64,000 nt of DNA from Globisporangium splendens (GCA_006386115.1 VFIW01000072.1:1-64000), one strand, 5' to 3'; shown: positions 19,639 through 31,193, numbered from the stretch's first letter. Program-made: numbers and translations. Notes: generated from the sequence alone by a model not told the origin.

Positions 19639-20271
19639 ATGTTCAGCACCTGGGACCTCGTTCGACCACGCTACTGGCACCCGATGGCCTCGCTCGAGCA
19701 GTCCATGATGGACTTGGACCGCATGGCCGACCGCATGATGTTCCCGTTGCTCGGCGACCAGATGTTCGCGCACCTGAACGCCGAAGAAGACGACGACTTC
19801 TTCAACGACTTGCCCGTCAAGTCTCGCGACGAGCAGCAACAGGCGAACGCTAACCCGGCTTCGACGCCCGCCGAGGGGAACGCGAACGCCAATGCTAATG
19901 ACAGCAACACCAACCAGCCCCGTCAAGCGTTCTCGACCTACTCGTACAGCAACTCGTCCATCGTCGACGACAAGGGTCGCCGTGTCGTGAGCACGCGTCG
20001 CCGCTACGAAGACTCGACTGGACGCCTCAAGGCGCTCCATGAGCGCCAGATCGAGGACAAGAAGCTGCGCACGGTGTGGAACCGCATGAACAAGGACGAT
20101 GAGGGCCAGCACGACAAGATCTGCGTGAACGGCACGGCGGATGAGTTCGAGCAGGCGTGGAAGGCGACGCCGTTCGGTGAGGCGCAGACGCAGCACGAGC
20201 AGAACGCGATCAAGGAGAAGGGCGAGGCGAGCGACGCGAAGAAGCAGCAGGATCCTGCGCACGCGAGTTGA
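19639..20271 (+). CDS. myeloid leukemia factor (MLF)-like protein, copy 2
   Basis: 210 residues, identical in sequence to copy 1 (17691-18323) and transcribed away from it. The domain layout is the same: Met/Asp-rich N-terminal helix, Asn/Ala-rich linker, MLF core with the TRRRYEDSTGR stretch, and a charged Lys/Gln-rich C-terminus. An in-frame upstream extension to about 19054 exists but lies in the promoter and spacer, where the two copies differ, so it is not counted as coding. Confidence 0.75.
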   Translation: MFSTWDLVRPRYWHPMASLEQSMMDLDRMADRMMFPLLGDQMFAHLNAEEDDDFFNDLPVKSRDEQQQANANPASTPAEGNANANANDSNTNQPRQAFSTYSYSNSSIVDDKGRRVVSTRRRYEDSTGRLKALHERQIEDKKLRTVWNRMNKDDEGQHDKICVNGTADEFEQAWKATPFGEAQTQHEQNAIKEKGEASDAKKQQDPAHAS

Positions 20272-20350
20272 TTGCGATTGGCATATTTGTAGTGAAATGG
20301 GAGGCAACAGTGTGCATTTGTTTCGTCTTGTGTATGCAGCTTGCATGTGA

Positions 20351-20731
20351 ATCAACGTCGTAATACATATTTTCGTGTTTTGGAGTAGTTTTGTGTTGTG
20401 TTGTCTGTGATGCACTCTGCAGGTCACCACTCTTGAGTTTCTTAGGCTCAACTTTCGTCCAGGGGAGACTCATTTCCTCTAAAGAGGATTCCACATCCAA
20501 TCCACGCAGCGAAAAGCATGGAAAAAAAGTTTGAAGAGGCAGCCCTGAACTAGGATCGTTTGGCAAAAGCCACCGCCGTGGCCACCTTTTCGTGACTTCC
20601 GATTTGGCTTCGAGTCCCATCATACGCGGTGTCTTGTGCTTATCGGCGCTCTGGTGGTGGCGATGATTTGCGTATCGAATGCTGTCAAGGCACTCCTGCT
20701 CTGCAGACGAGGCTACTCGCTTAACTCCATA
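20351..20731. other. intergenic upstream of decayed secreted-protein gene
   Basis: About 380 bp with no supported gene. It probably contained the promoter of the pseudogene that follows. Confidence 0.5.
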
Positions 20732-23700
20732 ATGGCTACCGTTGCCGTCTTCGTTTCGCTCACTAGCGCACTGATGCTCAGCGGACATGGAAACACATTG
20801 GCAGCAGTGCAATCCGTCTCGTCCCCAACCTCCATTACTGCACCCGTTCGTGTCGTCGTGCCGGATCTTGCGGGCATGCTCTACCCGATGCAGGGGTAAT
20901 TCCAATCGGTGGCGTTCGGGACGTCGGCTTCCGCGAATCTGTTCACGCCGGTCCAGGACGTTGATCCAGAGGATGCAGGATTCACAGGCACCTCCAACTC
21001 CAGCGCTTTGTGCAATGCGACTCTGTTTTGCGTCGATTTGGTGTTCACGTCCGTGTTTGAGGCCGATCCGTCCGTGTTGACACGCTACGACGCCAAGTTC
21101 CCCATGAACGCGTCGATCTTCGATGGTATCGATGTAGCGCTGATCCAGCCCGTCATCACTGGAGGAAGCGTGAATGCGATCAACAGTACGAATCGAAACA
21201 GCAGCGACGCATTGCCAGCAACGTGGTGGCGCTTTTCCACCGCGTATTCACCGCCGTCGTTGTCTGTGATCGATCTGTTACTGCGATTCAAACAGCAGAG
21301 CCAATTGCGATCCAAGAAAGACCAGTTGCTGCTCCATCTTGTCGTGCGGTTCGAAAACGAAGCCACGACGCTGCATTCAGCGATTGAGGCGTTCAGCTTG
21401 TACGGGAATGAAATAGTAGCGCATGAGATCAGGCGCATTGAGTCCAATCGCGCGCAAATCGCGGTTGCGGTCGAACGGAACGCCGCGCAGCGCGATGTGA
21501 TCGTCGAGGACGCGTATCCGTTGGTTCCATCGGTGACCCCATCGGCAGAAGAGTACGACGGTAAATGGGTGTATCAGCAGCCGCAATGCCTCGCATGCGC
21601 TTCTGAATTGTACGGTTGCTCGATTGCCGATTTACGCGCAGGCGAATGCGACTTTGAGCCATCTCGAGCACCTTTCGTGACGTGTGTGCGAGACACTGTG
21701 GGTGTGGACCAGAGTTGGCTGACCACCCAACTTAACCAAAACGATATTGGTTTTGAGATTCCAGTACAAGACTTTCTGTCGCACTGCATCGATGCGCTCC
21801 TCGTCAGAGAGAACAACATCAACAGTAACCAACCGACACAGAGCCTCACGGACCATGCATGGTGGAATGGCACAACAGCGCTAAGCTGCTTGGCAAACCG
21901 CCAGTGTCTAGTGGGTCCGTTCCGTAGCACCTCAGACAGCAGCAACCCTGAGAAAATCCTTTTGCTCACGAATGCCTCGACGTACGTCCACACGTTCACC
22001 ACCAGCGACGAATCCTTCTCTGGGTATGTGGAGATCCGATTTGTATCAAGTGCAGGTGTCGTTGGTTACACGATCACGACGGAAACTCTCACAGAAGCGT
22101 CCTCGAGCGACGATTTCGCCGCTGCGATCATTAGCGCTCTCGGTAGACACGACGAGCTATCGATCTCATGCCAAAAGACGTTCTCGGTCGCTGCAAATGC
22201 CTGGAATGTTGTCCTGACGTACAAGAACCTGGTGTTTCCCCACGTTGTGTCGGAATTCAAGCTGCTGACCTCGGCGACTGCGCTCGACGAGAGCCACGCG
22301 ACACCAAGCTTCGCGATGCTGCAAGTCGCGGCAACGACTGAGAACCAGCTGGTGCCCGTCAACACCTGCGTTGCATGCGCGACTAAGCTCAATGCGTGCC
22401 AGCAAAACGCGTTGTGCCGTGAGACCGTGTTGCCGTGCTTGATCACGCAATTGACGCAACTCACACAGAATAGGAGCAGCCTTGGAGTGTATGGTTCACA
22501 ATTTGGCACCATGAGAGTTGATTTCCTGGTAGCGTTGCACGCATGTACGGACAGCACGAGTATGGCGACATGGAATCCGGTACGCAGTGCGTTTCTCTGC
22601 TTGGCTCGCTACCATACATTGAGTTCGCTTCGGATATTGATGACGACGATGCTGGTGGTGAAAATGGCCACGTTCTGGACTCCTTATTGACACTACTCCG
22701 TGAAAAAACGCTGCTGTTGACTCCAATTGGATCGCCGTCGAATCACTCGTGGATGCTTGCACCAGAGTGTCTGCAGTGCAGTGCAGCACTGTTTGCATGC
22801 TCCCCAGAGGATGTCGCGAACCAGACGTGCTCCTACAACGGGATGGCCAGCGTCTTTGGCCGCTGTCTTCGTGACCAAATTCCGATGAGCGTATTTCAGT
22901 CGCTGCTCAATAGCAATGCCAGCAACAGTTCGCTTGCTACCAGCATTTCATCACCAACTCCGCAGCCGCGAAGCATTGCAACGGAAATCGGATATTGTTC
23001 TTGAAAAGCGACGATGACATTAGGTGATCCTATCGTGTCAAACCACAGCTTGTTCTCTTTTCTTCGGATGGGTCCGCTGTCCCATCGGCTACGCGTCTTG
23101 TGAACACGTTGTCCACGTATATGCTCCGCTCCGAGTGCAGTGAAGTGTGCAGCGAACCCCTCGCAGCTTGTACAAAGGGTGACTCGAGAGCCTCACTCGG
23201 GTGCCGCGAAGTCGTTCTCCCGTGCTTCACGGAGCTCCTCAACGCAAGCAACTCTTCCGCCGCCATCAATGCTTCAGTCGACCTCTCCAGTGGGCTACGT
23301 GCATGTATAAACGACAACGTCCTCGCAAGCTTGGAGCTCTTGGAACCGTTCTTGACTTGCTACGTCGCGACCAGGTGTCCGCTGAACACCCAAGATGGCG
23401 TCTCCGTGCCAATGTACCTCAGCATCCAGCCTGGTGTGGAAAACTTGCTTGTCACCAGCACGTCAGTGACATTTGTGATTGATTCCCCCGGCGGCTTTGA
23501 TCCGGAGCCACCAACTTATTTCCAGCACTTGGACTTCGGGGAAGATGACGATGCAAGTTACCTGCAAAACGTGTTGCAGCGAGCAGTACTGGCTTCGCTC
23601 GCCACCGTTCAAGTCCAAGCCAATTTCGATAGTGAAGACTTAATCCACGTCCTGGTCACCTACCGTGACTACTTGGGCGAGTTACCTGTGATTGCAGGCG

Positions 23701-24550
23701 TGTACGTGGAATCGGTGATGAGCAAGTTGCCACAGATATCTATGACTCATAAAGTGGTGACAACGAACCAAACCGTACGCTCCGATCTTCTGCAATCGCG
23801 TATCAAACCACGCGAACCCCCGAGTCCAAGTGCGATCTGTATCTCCCAATGCGCCTTGCTGCATCTCGTATCCTGTCTTGAATGTGAAACCACAGTTTTG
23901 CCGTGTCTGGTCCCCAAACTCACGGCGCCTTTCGCTGACAACACCTCACAAACAACAGAAGTCACACGAACGAGTGGCGCGACAGGAGTGGATTTTATGG
24001 ACGCGATGTCCACGTGCGCCTCGGGTTTGCTGGTGCAGGAGTGGGCGGCACTTGGAGCCTTTTCCAGTGTCTGATGGACGCCAAGTGTCAAGTCAGCTCA
24101 ACGACCGAGCGTCGCGATCATCGCAATGCCACGTACACCGTCGTTCGCAGTGGCTATCAGGTGCTGCTCGTTTCCAACGACCAGCTCCTGCAGAGCATCT
24201 CCATAGTCGCACCGACCAGTTTGTACGACGTGGGCGGCAGCTCCAGCTTCAGTAACTTGAGTCATTCGTCATACACGCATACGATTGAGCTGAATGCCGA
24301 CGACGAGTGCGCAGAGTTTACTCAGTTTCTCAACGACTTGTTTCGAGGCTCGGGCACGGGAGCGGAAGGCATCACTGTTACCGAAAACTCGGCGCTTGAC
24401 GACCCGGGGATGCGCAACCTCACAGTCACGTACGACTCGTACTACGGTCCGCTACAACTGATCACTGGGACCGACACCACGACGCTGGACACTGAACGCG
24501 CACGATTGCTGTTCCAGTCGCTCGGCAGAGTTCCGAACTGGGGCCAGATT

Positions 24551-26218
24551 GACCCTAGTCAAAGCTACGCATACAGTTCACTCTGCAATGGACTGTGGCA
24601 TCATGGCAACAAGAGACTTGAACGGGCAGAAGGTGTCGTTCCATGCACATCCACGCTTCACAAGAATCGTGCAACTATGGGGTGGCAACGGACGATACAA
24701 TACGACCAGATCTTTCTATCGGCAACAAGTTGCAGCAACGAGGACACAAATTGGCAAAGATACTCGAGATGCAGCAGGCAACAAAGCTGTCCATACAGCA
24801 GGATCTCTGTGGCCAGGACTGCAATTAATCCAATGGAGCGAATTACACAACATCCCAGGGATTACAGTTCATACAGCCCAGACTCTTCTCCGGCTGAAAG
24901 CCAACCGACTCTCCACGTAGAACTATGAGAAAGCTGATCTATCCTGCTCGAATCCCGAATGTTCCCAAGTTGTCCAATCTTCTGTTCAACATCTATTCTG
25001 GGAGTGTCCGAAAGCCAAACTGGTGTGGAACTACTTGTATGCGCTATGGGCGAAGATCGGAATCACTCCTGGTCACGACCCCGCAATCTGGATCTTCAGT
25101 CTGGATCTACCACATACTCCAAGGCATGCATGGACCACGATCAAGAGACACATTATCGGACACAAGTTCTCCAATGATCATCTCCAAAATCATCTCTATC
25201 CCGTCGCACACATGCTGTGGCGATATATGAGCGCGTCGCTCATACAAGCCATTTGGTGTGCACATCTGCGACGCATGGATTCGGATCCAATCGAATCGAC
25301 TGCTGAGATGGTGATCATGATGGCCAGATTAGAGGCAGGAATGCGAAACCTCACACGACTCGCTGAAGCGCAAGCTGGAGACTCGGACGGTCACACGGTT
25401 GCAGCAGTTCTCAAGGCATATGTCGACTGCTTTCTCAGCCAAACCGACGCCATTCCCTTGACTCCAAGTGAAACTCGCGGCGTTTACCTGTTGTTTTTCG
25501 ATGGTGGATCACGCGGCAATCCAGGACCAGGAGGGACTGGATCCATTATCGTGCGTGTCCATAACGACTCGCACACAGCCAGTTTAATTTGGGCCGCGAG
25601 CATGGCGTATAGCAGGAAGGACACGACCAACAATTTTGCCGAGTACTGGGGTCTCATACACGGACTCCGAGAAGCCCAACGCAGTCACTTCGAACCGTTG
25701 TACGTGATTGGAGACAGTGCACTGATTATCTCCCAACAGCGAATGCATTGGTCCCCTCGACAGCACCGATTGGCACGTTTATACCAGACAAGTCGACGAC
25801 TCGCGGATTGCATCGACATCCGAGGATGGTACCTTCACTACCGTGCCTTCAACAAGATGGCGGACTCAGCCGCCAACCTAGCCATGGACACCAGAACCTC
25901 AACACAGGTCCACTTCCCAACTCAAAGAGCTGCTTTCAACAATCTCACCCAGGATCTTGACAACGACGTCATGCATTGGCTTATGCGAAGTTCGGAAGAC
26001 CCACGGTCATTGGCCAACACAAGGCAGCCTCACATAGGACCAAGAGAACATGCCATCCTGGTCAAAGATTATTTAGCATTCAGAAGTGATCTAGTGCAAT
26101 CCGCGCTATAGACACATTTACACTCCTAGATGAAATTCGTAATGAAGAGCAGTTAGGAGAATGGATATTGTAGGTCACGACGATGAACCTAAATATACCT
26201 CACCTTATAAAGAATAAA
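24551..26218 (+). mobile_element. 5'-truncated LINE with C-terminal RNase H
   Basis: The insertion is bounded by a perfect 16-bp target-site duplication, GAACTGGGGCCAGATT, at 24535-24550 and 26219-26234. Joining the flanks restores the host frame. It carries the 3' end of a LINE ORF2: a zf-RVT-type segment (CSNPECS, then QHLFWECPKAKLVW) and a complete RNase H domain with the acidic residues in FDGGSRGNPGPGG, TNNFAEYWGLI, YVIGDSALI and NKMADSAANLAM, ending at 26111. One in-frame TAG interrupts the frame at 24918-24920. The A-rich 3' end (ttataaagaataaa) and 5' truncation are typical of target-primed reverse transcription. Confidence 0.92.
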
Positions 26219-26384
26219 GAACTGGGGCCAGATTCTCGTGCAACTCAACGCATACATTACGGGTGCTACGACCTCCGGGCCAGCTTCTTCGACATCCCAA
26301 CCAGGAACAACCCCGGCTCCGGGAACGACTCCAGCTCAGGGATCAACCCCAGCTCCGGCAACAACGCCAGCTCCCGCTCCTTGA

Positions 26385-26503
26385 TGGGCGAGCTGCTCGA
26401 CGCCGATAGGGTAGACTCTTGAATGAAATCACCTGCGGTATTGTAACTTTGAGAATGGGTATTCTAGTCCACGCAGCATAATATACCTCACCTTGAAACA
26501 GAA
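26385..26503 (+). mobile_element. short LINE 3' tail
   Basis: It shares with the end of the 24551-26218 LINE the string AATATACCTCACCTT (26201-26215 and 26481-26495) and the preceding AGAATGG-TATT context, with other positions diverged. It ends in an A-rich run and interrupts the Thr/Pro-rich linker of the host pseudogene. It is a second, heavily 5'-truncated insertion of the same or a related family. Target-site duplication is unclear because the flanks are low complexity. Confidence 0.62.
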
Positions 26504-27491
26504 AGAAACCCCAGCGGCAACAACCCCAGCCCGATAACAACCTCAGCTCCCTTATGAGCAGTCACAAAAGTACTGCAAACGACTGTGCTCAATGCGGAGC
26601 TGCTCTCTTCGGCCGCGATCTATCGTCGATCGCAACTGGCGACTGCAGCGACAATTCCTCCACAAGCGCGTTTGCCACTTTCCTCACGCAAGAACTGGGT
26701 ACGACGGTGTACGAATCGCTGCTCGCAGACGGACTTGGAACCACATAACCCATCCGATCTTCCTTGGAGCAGTGCTAGTTGGACATCCAGCAAGCCGACG
26801 AAGTAAGTGCAGAGCCATCGAGAGTGCCTTCCGAGATGACTTGTGGTGCAAAACTTTGGACCTGCTGGCATGCTTCGAATTCGACGGGTGTCCACGTGGA
26901 CTGCTACACGAAGCGATCACATCGGATGCAATGACCCAACTCCAAAGCTCCACCAGCACCACCGTGTTTACGATCCCAGATACATTTTCAACAGTTTTCG
27001 CCGTGAAGTATGGATTTCGAGACATGGCATCCACGTCCTTCAGCGAAACCACCGCCGAAGCCGATCTCCAAACACTGTTGCTGACAATTCTGTCCTCGAG
27101 AGCTGAGGCTGTCGTGTCCATGATGCTATCGAGCGACAGCTCGGGCTACGATGCGGTCGCACAGATCTCATCCATGTACTGCCCAAACTTTGAGCTCCAC
27201 ATCCAGGTCACCTCGGTCAATGTTCCTGATTCCGCTGATATGGCGTGGTCATCCGAGCTTGTCGTCGATTCGTTCAATTGACTTGAACAACGTCACGGAT
27301 CCTTCTCCATGAGCCGCTCTGTGAGTAAAGATAAGCGATCTCACCCCAATTATACCTGTCTTCGCGAAGCATTGTTGTTATACCGTACGCACTTCGATAA
27401 TGCAGTGTCTATCTAGTGGGAAACTTGTGAGTAGAATGCACAAATTCAGCAGATCCATTTGTGAGTCACTTTCGTGTTCTTGGCATTCGTG

Positions 27492-30407
27492 TTATTGCTG
27501 CGACTGGTGCTTGGCCAGCGTATCTAATTGCTTTCTGTAAAACGCCTTGAGCTCACTAACTTCGGACTGCAATTCTTCGACCTGCTCTTCTTTTTCACCA
27601 AAAAGCTCCAACAGCACGTGCTGGCGCTGCTTGAGATCCAGAAGTTCCTCCTGGGTCTGCTGGAACCGCGCTTCGTTCGTCTCTAAGAGCGCATTGCGCG
27701 TACTCAAGCGCACGATTTCCTCGGTCAGCTGCGCCTGCTTAGCTTCGAGGGTGCTCAGCTGCTGTTTCACCAACCGATTCTCGCCCTCGCGGAGGCGCAG
27801 TTTCTGCTGCAACCGGCTAAAGCCGAGCACTGATGTGCTTCCGGGAAGGGAATCGTCGTCTGTTGTCGCCAACGTTTGTTTCAGAATGGACGCCTGCGTT
27901 TCATTGTAATTACTCAGGCCAGTGCTGCTGCTGTCGTCGAAACTTGATCGATGACTCGAAGTCGAGCCCATAGGAGAAAAAGTGCGACCACCACCTCCAA
28001 GACCGTTCGACACACTCCCAGTCTTTGACACAAGCGTCTTGAGGCGACGCACTTCGTTCTGGTTCCATTCCAAGTCGTACCGCAGCTGTTCTTCTCGCGC
28101 TTTCGCTTCGTCCAACTCCGTGTTCTGAGTCGTGGATGGCGTATGAAGATCCACCTTTTTGTTGCGTTCGTTGTTGAAACGAAGAAGCAATTGCTCTTTC
28201 GCGTGCACTTCAGCGTTGTATTTCACCTTCCACTCGTCGATTTCAGCTTGCATAGCGTCAAGTTGAGCACGCAGCTCGTGCTCTCGTGTCGATGTGCTCT
28301 CGTACTTCTCTTTCTCCCGCATCAGTTCCGATTCACGGCGCTTCAACTCTTTCTCCGCAGACTCAATACGCGTCTGCAATGCATGGATCTCTTCTTCCTT
28401 TTGCACTTGTACCGCTTCAGCATCACGACGAAGATCGATGCCCTGTTGAATACGCAACTGCAGCGCTGCTTCGGTTGCCTTCCACGTCTCTTGACGTGCT
28501 CGTTGATCTTCTTGAAGCGCATGAATCTGCCGCAACAGTGGTTGAGTCGCTTCGGAAACACTTTGCCCCATCATATCTACTCGACTCACCGCACCTTGCC
28601 ATTTTTTCTTCAGATCCGCGATCTCGGAGCGTGCCATTTCCTCGCGCCGGATCGACTCTTCTTCCAGATCGCGAAGGCTTTGATGCAGAAAGTGAATCGT
28701 TTGCTCGAGTTCAGCTTTCTCTGAGGACAGTGCTTCATTCGAATGGCTTGTGTCCCTCAGCGCATCCAGTTCTTGCTGCCTGTCATTGTTGCTTTGCGAA
28801 AGTTGCTCGACTTCGGACTTGAGCTGCTCCATTTGCTTCTCGTACGTTGCGACTGTGCTCTCGGACTTGGTCAGTTGGGTCGTGACTGCATCCACTGCTG
28901 CCTGTAGCTGACGAAGCTGCTGCGCATACTTTTTGTTCTCCTCTTCTACGCCCTTGAGCTTCGCCGATTGGTCCTGGAATTGAGCTGTGATTGCTTCATA
29001 CTGCGACTCGATCTTCAATCGCATTTCCTCTTCTTCGTTCTTCTCTTTGCGCAATTGGCGAACGCGCTGCTCAAACTGGGCTTGCTTGATGGAAAGCGCC
29101 TGACCTTCCTCGAGCAGCGCCTTCAGCTTCTCGTCTTTGTCGCTCAATGCATTTTGCATCGCCTGAAGGTCGCTGTCACGCTGACCTGCAGCCATCCTAT
29201 TCAGTTTGGTCACTTCGTGGCGCATGAGCTCCAGCTGTTCTGTGAGGTAACGAGCTCGCTCGACAGCTGCGACTTCACGTTGACAAGTCTTGTCAAGCTC
29301 ATCGTGCAGCTCTTGGATCGACGACGACGTAGCCATCAGTTGGTCTTCGCGCGCTTTCAGCTGTTGATGCAAGAATCGGATTTCTTTATCTTTTGCAGCA
29401 AGTGTAACATCACGGCTCTCATCACCAGCCACCGAGTCCTGAGTGTCAACATGTTCTTGCTCTGACGAATTATCGGAATCTTCTCCAGATTCATTCCTCA
29501 ACGCATCTTCAACAGTGACTGTCGAGAGCTCCACATCGCCATCTTTCTCAACTTCAACATCACGATCTGCGTCCGCAACTGCCGGTGCTTTCAGTTCATC
29601 CTCGTTGGTTACTGCATCGTTCTTATCACTATCGAGGTTGGTTTCTTCTTTTTCTTCGTCTTCGTCGTCCTCTGCCTTCTCCAACTTTGCTTCTTCCGAA
29701 CCTTCGGCATCGTCCCCTATGACGACCGTACCGACTTCCTTTGCAGCTGATACGGTACAGTTATCACCGCTATCCTGCTCTTCATCCTTCACCGCGTCAT
29801 CGTTTGTCGCAACCTCTTCGCCACCAATTGACGACGAAGATGCAGGGTCATCCCCCGCTACCACCTTTTCCTCATCTTTCTCCACTGTTGACTCCACAGA
29901 CGGTAACTTGTTCGAATCGTTAGCGCTTTTACTCGCATCCACTGGAGTGTGCACTGCCAGGAAATCCAGAGGCGGACCAGCATTCGGACGGCGCTTCCCG
30001 CCAGCGGAGTACGGCGGTTGCTGCACCAGTAGTTTCGAAATCGGCGCGTTCCCAGCAGCTCCATTCGCAGACGACGACGTCAAATCTCCCCACCGCGTGG
30101 GCTTAATCACGTTGATATCATCCACTGTCTTGAGTATCGGCGACGGCGCCGCATCAGGTGACCGCGGCGGCAACTTCACATCCGACGAGGCATCCCCAAA
30201 CAGATCTGGACCAGATGATGATGACGCTGACGATGTGCTTAACGACGCGCTATAGTCTCTCAACGAAGAGGAAGGAGCTGCCTTGGCGCCCTGCACAGCC
30301 TGGTCGAACTGCTTCTCGACGTCCTCCTTGAGCTTGGAGACCTGCTCGAGGCCCTGCGACACGATCGACGTCACGTTCAGACGCGCGCTCCAGCCGCTCC
30401 ACGACAT
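27492..30407 (-). CDS. TMF1/Sgm1-like golgin (TATA element modulatory factor homologue)
   Basis: 971 residues in one exon. The N-terminus MSWSGWSARLNVTSIVSQ resembles the amphipathic start of TMF1. Residues about 40-310 are acidic and disordered. Coiled coil runs from about 330 to the end and includes a TMF_DNA_bd-like block (LKALLEEGQALSIKQAQFEQRVRQLRKEK). The C-terminal Rab6-binding-type TMF domain ends near LLELFGEKEEQVEELQ. TMF1 tethers retrograde vesicles at the Golgi and binds Rab6; the same role is inferred here. The stop is at 27492 and the start is the first ATG. It diverges from the RIO1 gene. Confidence 0.88.
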   Translation of the reverse strand: MSWSGWSARLNVTSIVSQGLEQVSKLKEDVEKQFDQAVQGAKAAPSSSLRDYSASLSTSSASSSSGPDLFGDASSDVKLPPRSPDAAPSPILKTVDDINVIKPTRWGDLTSSSANGAAGNAPISKLLVQQPPYSAGGKRRPNAGPPLDFLAVHTPVDASKSANDSNKLPSVESTVEKDEEKVVAGDDPASSSSIGGEEVATNDDAVKDEEQDSGDNCTVSAAKEVGTVVIGDDAEGSEEAKLEKAEDDEDEEKEETNLDSDKNDAVTNEDELKAPAVADADRDVEVEKDGDVELSTVTVEDALRNESGEDSDNSSEQEHVDTQDSVAGDESRDVTLAAKDKEIRFLHQQLKAREDQLMATSSSIQELHDELDKTCQREVAAVERARYLTEQLELMRHEVTKLNRMAAGQRDSDLQAMQNALSDKDEKLKALLEEGQALSIKQAQFEQRVRQLRKEKNEEEEMRLKIESQYEAITAQFQDQSAKLKGVEEENKKYAQQLRQLQAAVDAVTTQLTKSESTVATYEKQMEQLKSEVEQLSQSNNDRQQELDALRDTSHSNEALSSEKAELEQTIHFLHQSLRDLEEESIRREEMARSEIADLKKKWQGAVSRVDMMGQSVSEATQPLLRQIHALQEDQRARQETWKATEAALQLRIQQGIDLRRDAEAVQVQKEEEIHALQTRIESAEKELKRRESELMREKEKYESTSTREHELRAQLDAMQAEIDEWKVKYNAEVHAKEQLLLRFNNERNKKVDLHTPSTTQNTELDEAKAREEQLRYDLEWNQNEVRRLKTLVSKTGSVSNGLGGGGRTFSPMGSTSSHRSSFDDSSSTGLSNYNETQASILKQTLATTDDDSLPGSTSVLGFSRLQQKLRLREGENRLVKQQLSTLEAKQAQLTEEIVRLSTRNALLETNEARFQQTQEELLDLKQRQHVLLELFGEKEEQVEELQSEVSELKAFYRKQLDTLAKHQSQQ

Positions 30408-31193
30408 CGCGGCTTATGCTGCACACACACAAGAGTGTGTCTTACAGAGTGTATGCGTATATATGCGCGTGCCTGCGTGTATATCCACAGAGAGAGAGAG
30501 AGCCGCACAGGGTGACGTGATGACTAGTGCTCGGATCTTTGGTGGCTTTGATTCCCAGTGCTCCACGTCAATTGCAGAATTGAACCGTGAGGAGCCAGAG
30601 GTCAAGGCTTACAGTCATGGTGCGAACAGAGGGCTCTCTGGTCTGAAGTGTACACTATACAGTGTTGGTGTGTACTATACCGTCGGTGCAATACCGAAAT
30701 AGGTACTATACCGGATGGAGATCAATGCATACCGGAAATTATCGGTACAATCCGACAGTTGTCTTCATCAGCAAACAGCAATCATTGTCGCTTGGTGTTC
30801 AATCGACAGTGGTGCAAGAGGTTCAAGCGTGCATGACGGATGAAGAATGCGAAGAGCTGCTCGCTACAGTCTCCTTGGCGCATAAGCTTCAAAAGCCAAC
30901 GCTTCGCCTCCATGCGCATCCTCTAGCCATGAGGCTCGAGGCATCTCGCTGCTTGGTGGATCGCTGACCATCATTCTGACGATGCAACCTTGACACCATC
31001 ATTCTGTTCGCACATCAACTGACCAATACCGATATATTCGCAACGGTATGTCTGACCATCACTCTCACGCACCTGTTTAATTGGTTGGCCATTGAGCAGA
31101 TCAACGAACAAAGCAAGACGACGCTGCTGTTGCAACGCCTTGCGCTTCTCTCTGCAAGGCACACGACACTGCGTACAGCAACCCGCTTCAGCC
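30408..31193. other. divergent promoter region between TMF1-like and RIO1 genes
   Basis: About 790 bp with a short GA run (about 30489-30503) and several ACTATAC/TATACCG strings near 30650-30715. No gene is supported. Confidence 0.55.

Larger units (their letters stand above)
19259..20350. repeat. inverted repeat, right arm
   Basis: 1,092-bp partner of 17613-18703 in opposite orientation. The near identity, including non-coding flanks, implies very recent duplication, ongoing gene conversion or an assembly artefact. Confidence 0.93.
20732..27281 (+). pseudogene. decayed gene for a large secreted cysteine-rich repeat protein
   Basis: It begins with a signal-peptide-like MATVAVFVSLTSALMLSG. 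The frame is broken by a TAA at 20897-20899, a frame change near 22600-22640, another between about 22980 and 23100, and a one-base shift near 24050, where ALGAF and FQCLMDAKC meet in different frames. At least six modules are recognisable, each opening with CxxCxxxLxxC (about 21585, 22370, 22770, 23133, 23838, 26587), often followed by a VLPCL-type motif, a Ser/Thr/Asn-rich middle and a beta-rich stretch such as LTVTYDSYYGPLQLITG. A Thr/Pro-rich linker (TTPAPG-type) lies at about 26270-26380. Two LINE pieces are inserted. The family is not recognised; many N-x-S/T sites suggest a cell-surface or extracellular glycoprotein. Confidence 0.7.

Noticed and set aside
29443..30255. Ser-rich 270-codon plus-strand frame
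   Set aside because: Antisense of the acidic region of the TMF1-like gene; Ser codons arise from reversed Glu/Asp/Ala codons.
30640..30740. Repeated ACTATAC/TATACCG strings
   Set aside because: Short, irregular and without consistent spacing; not enough for a regulatory or mobile-element call.
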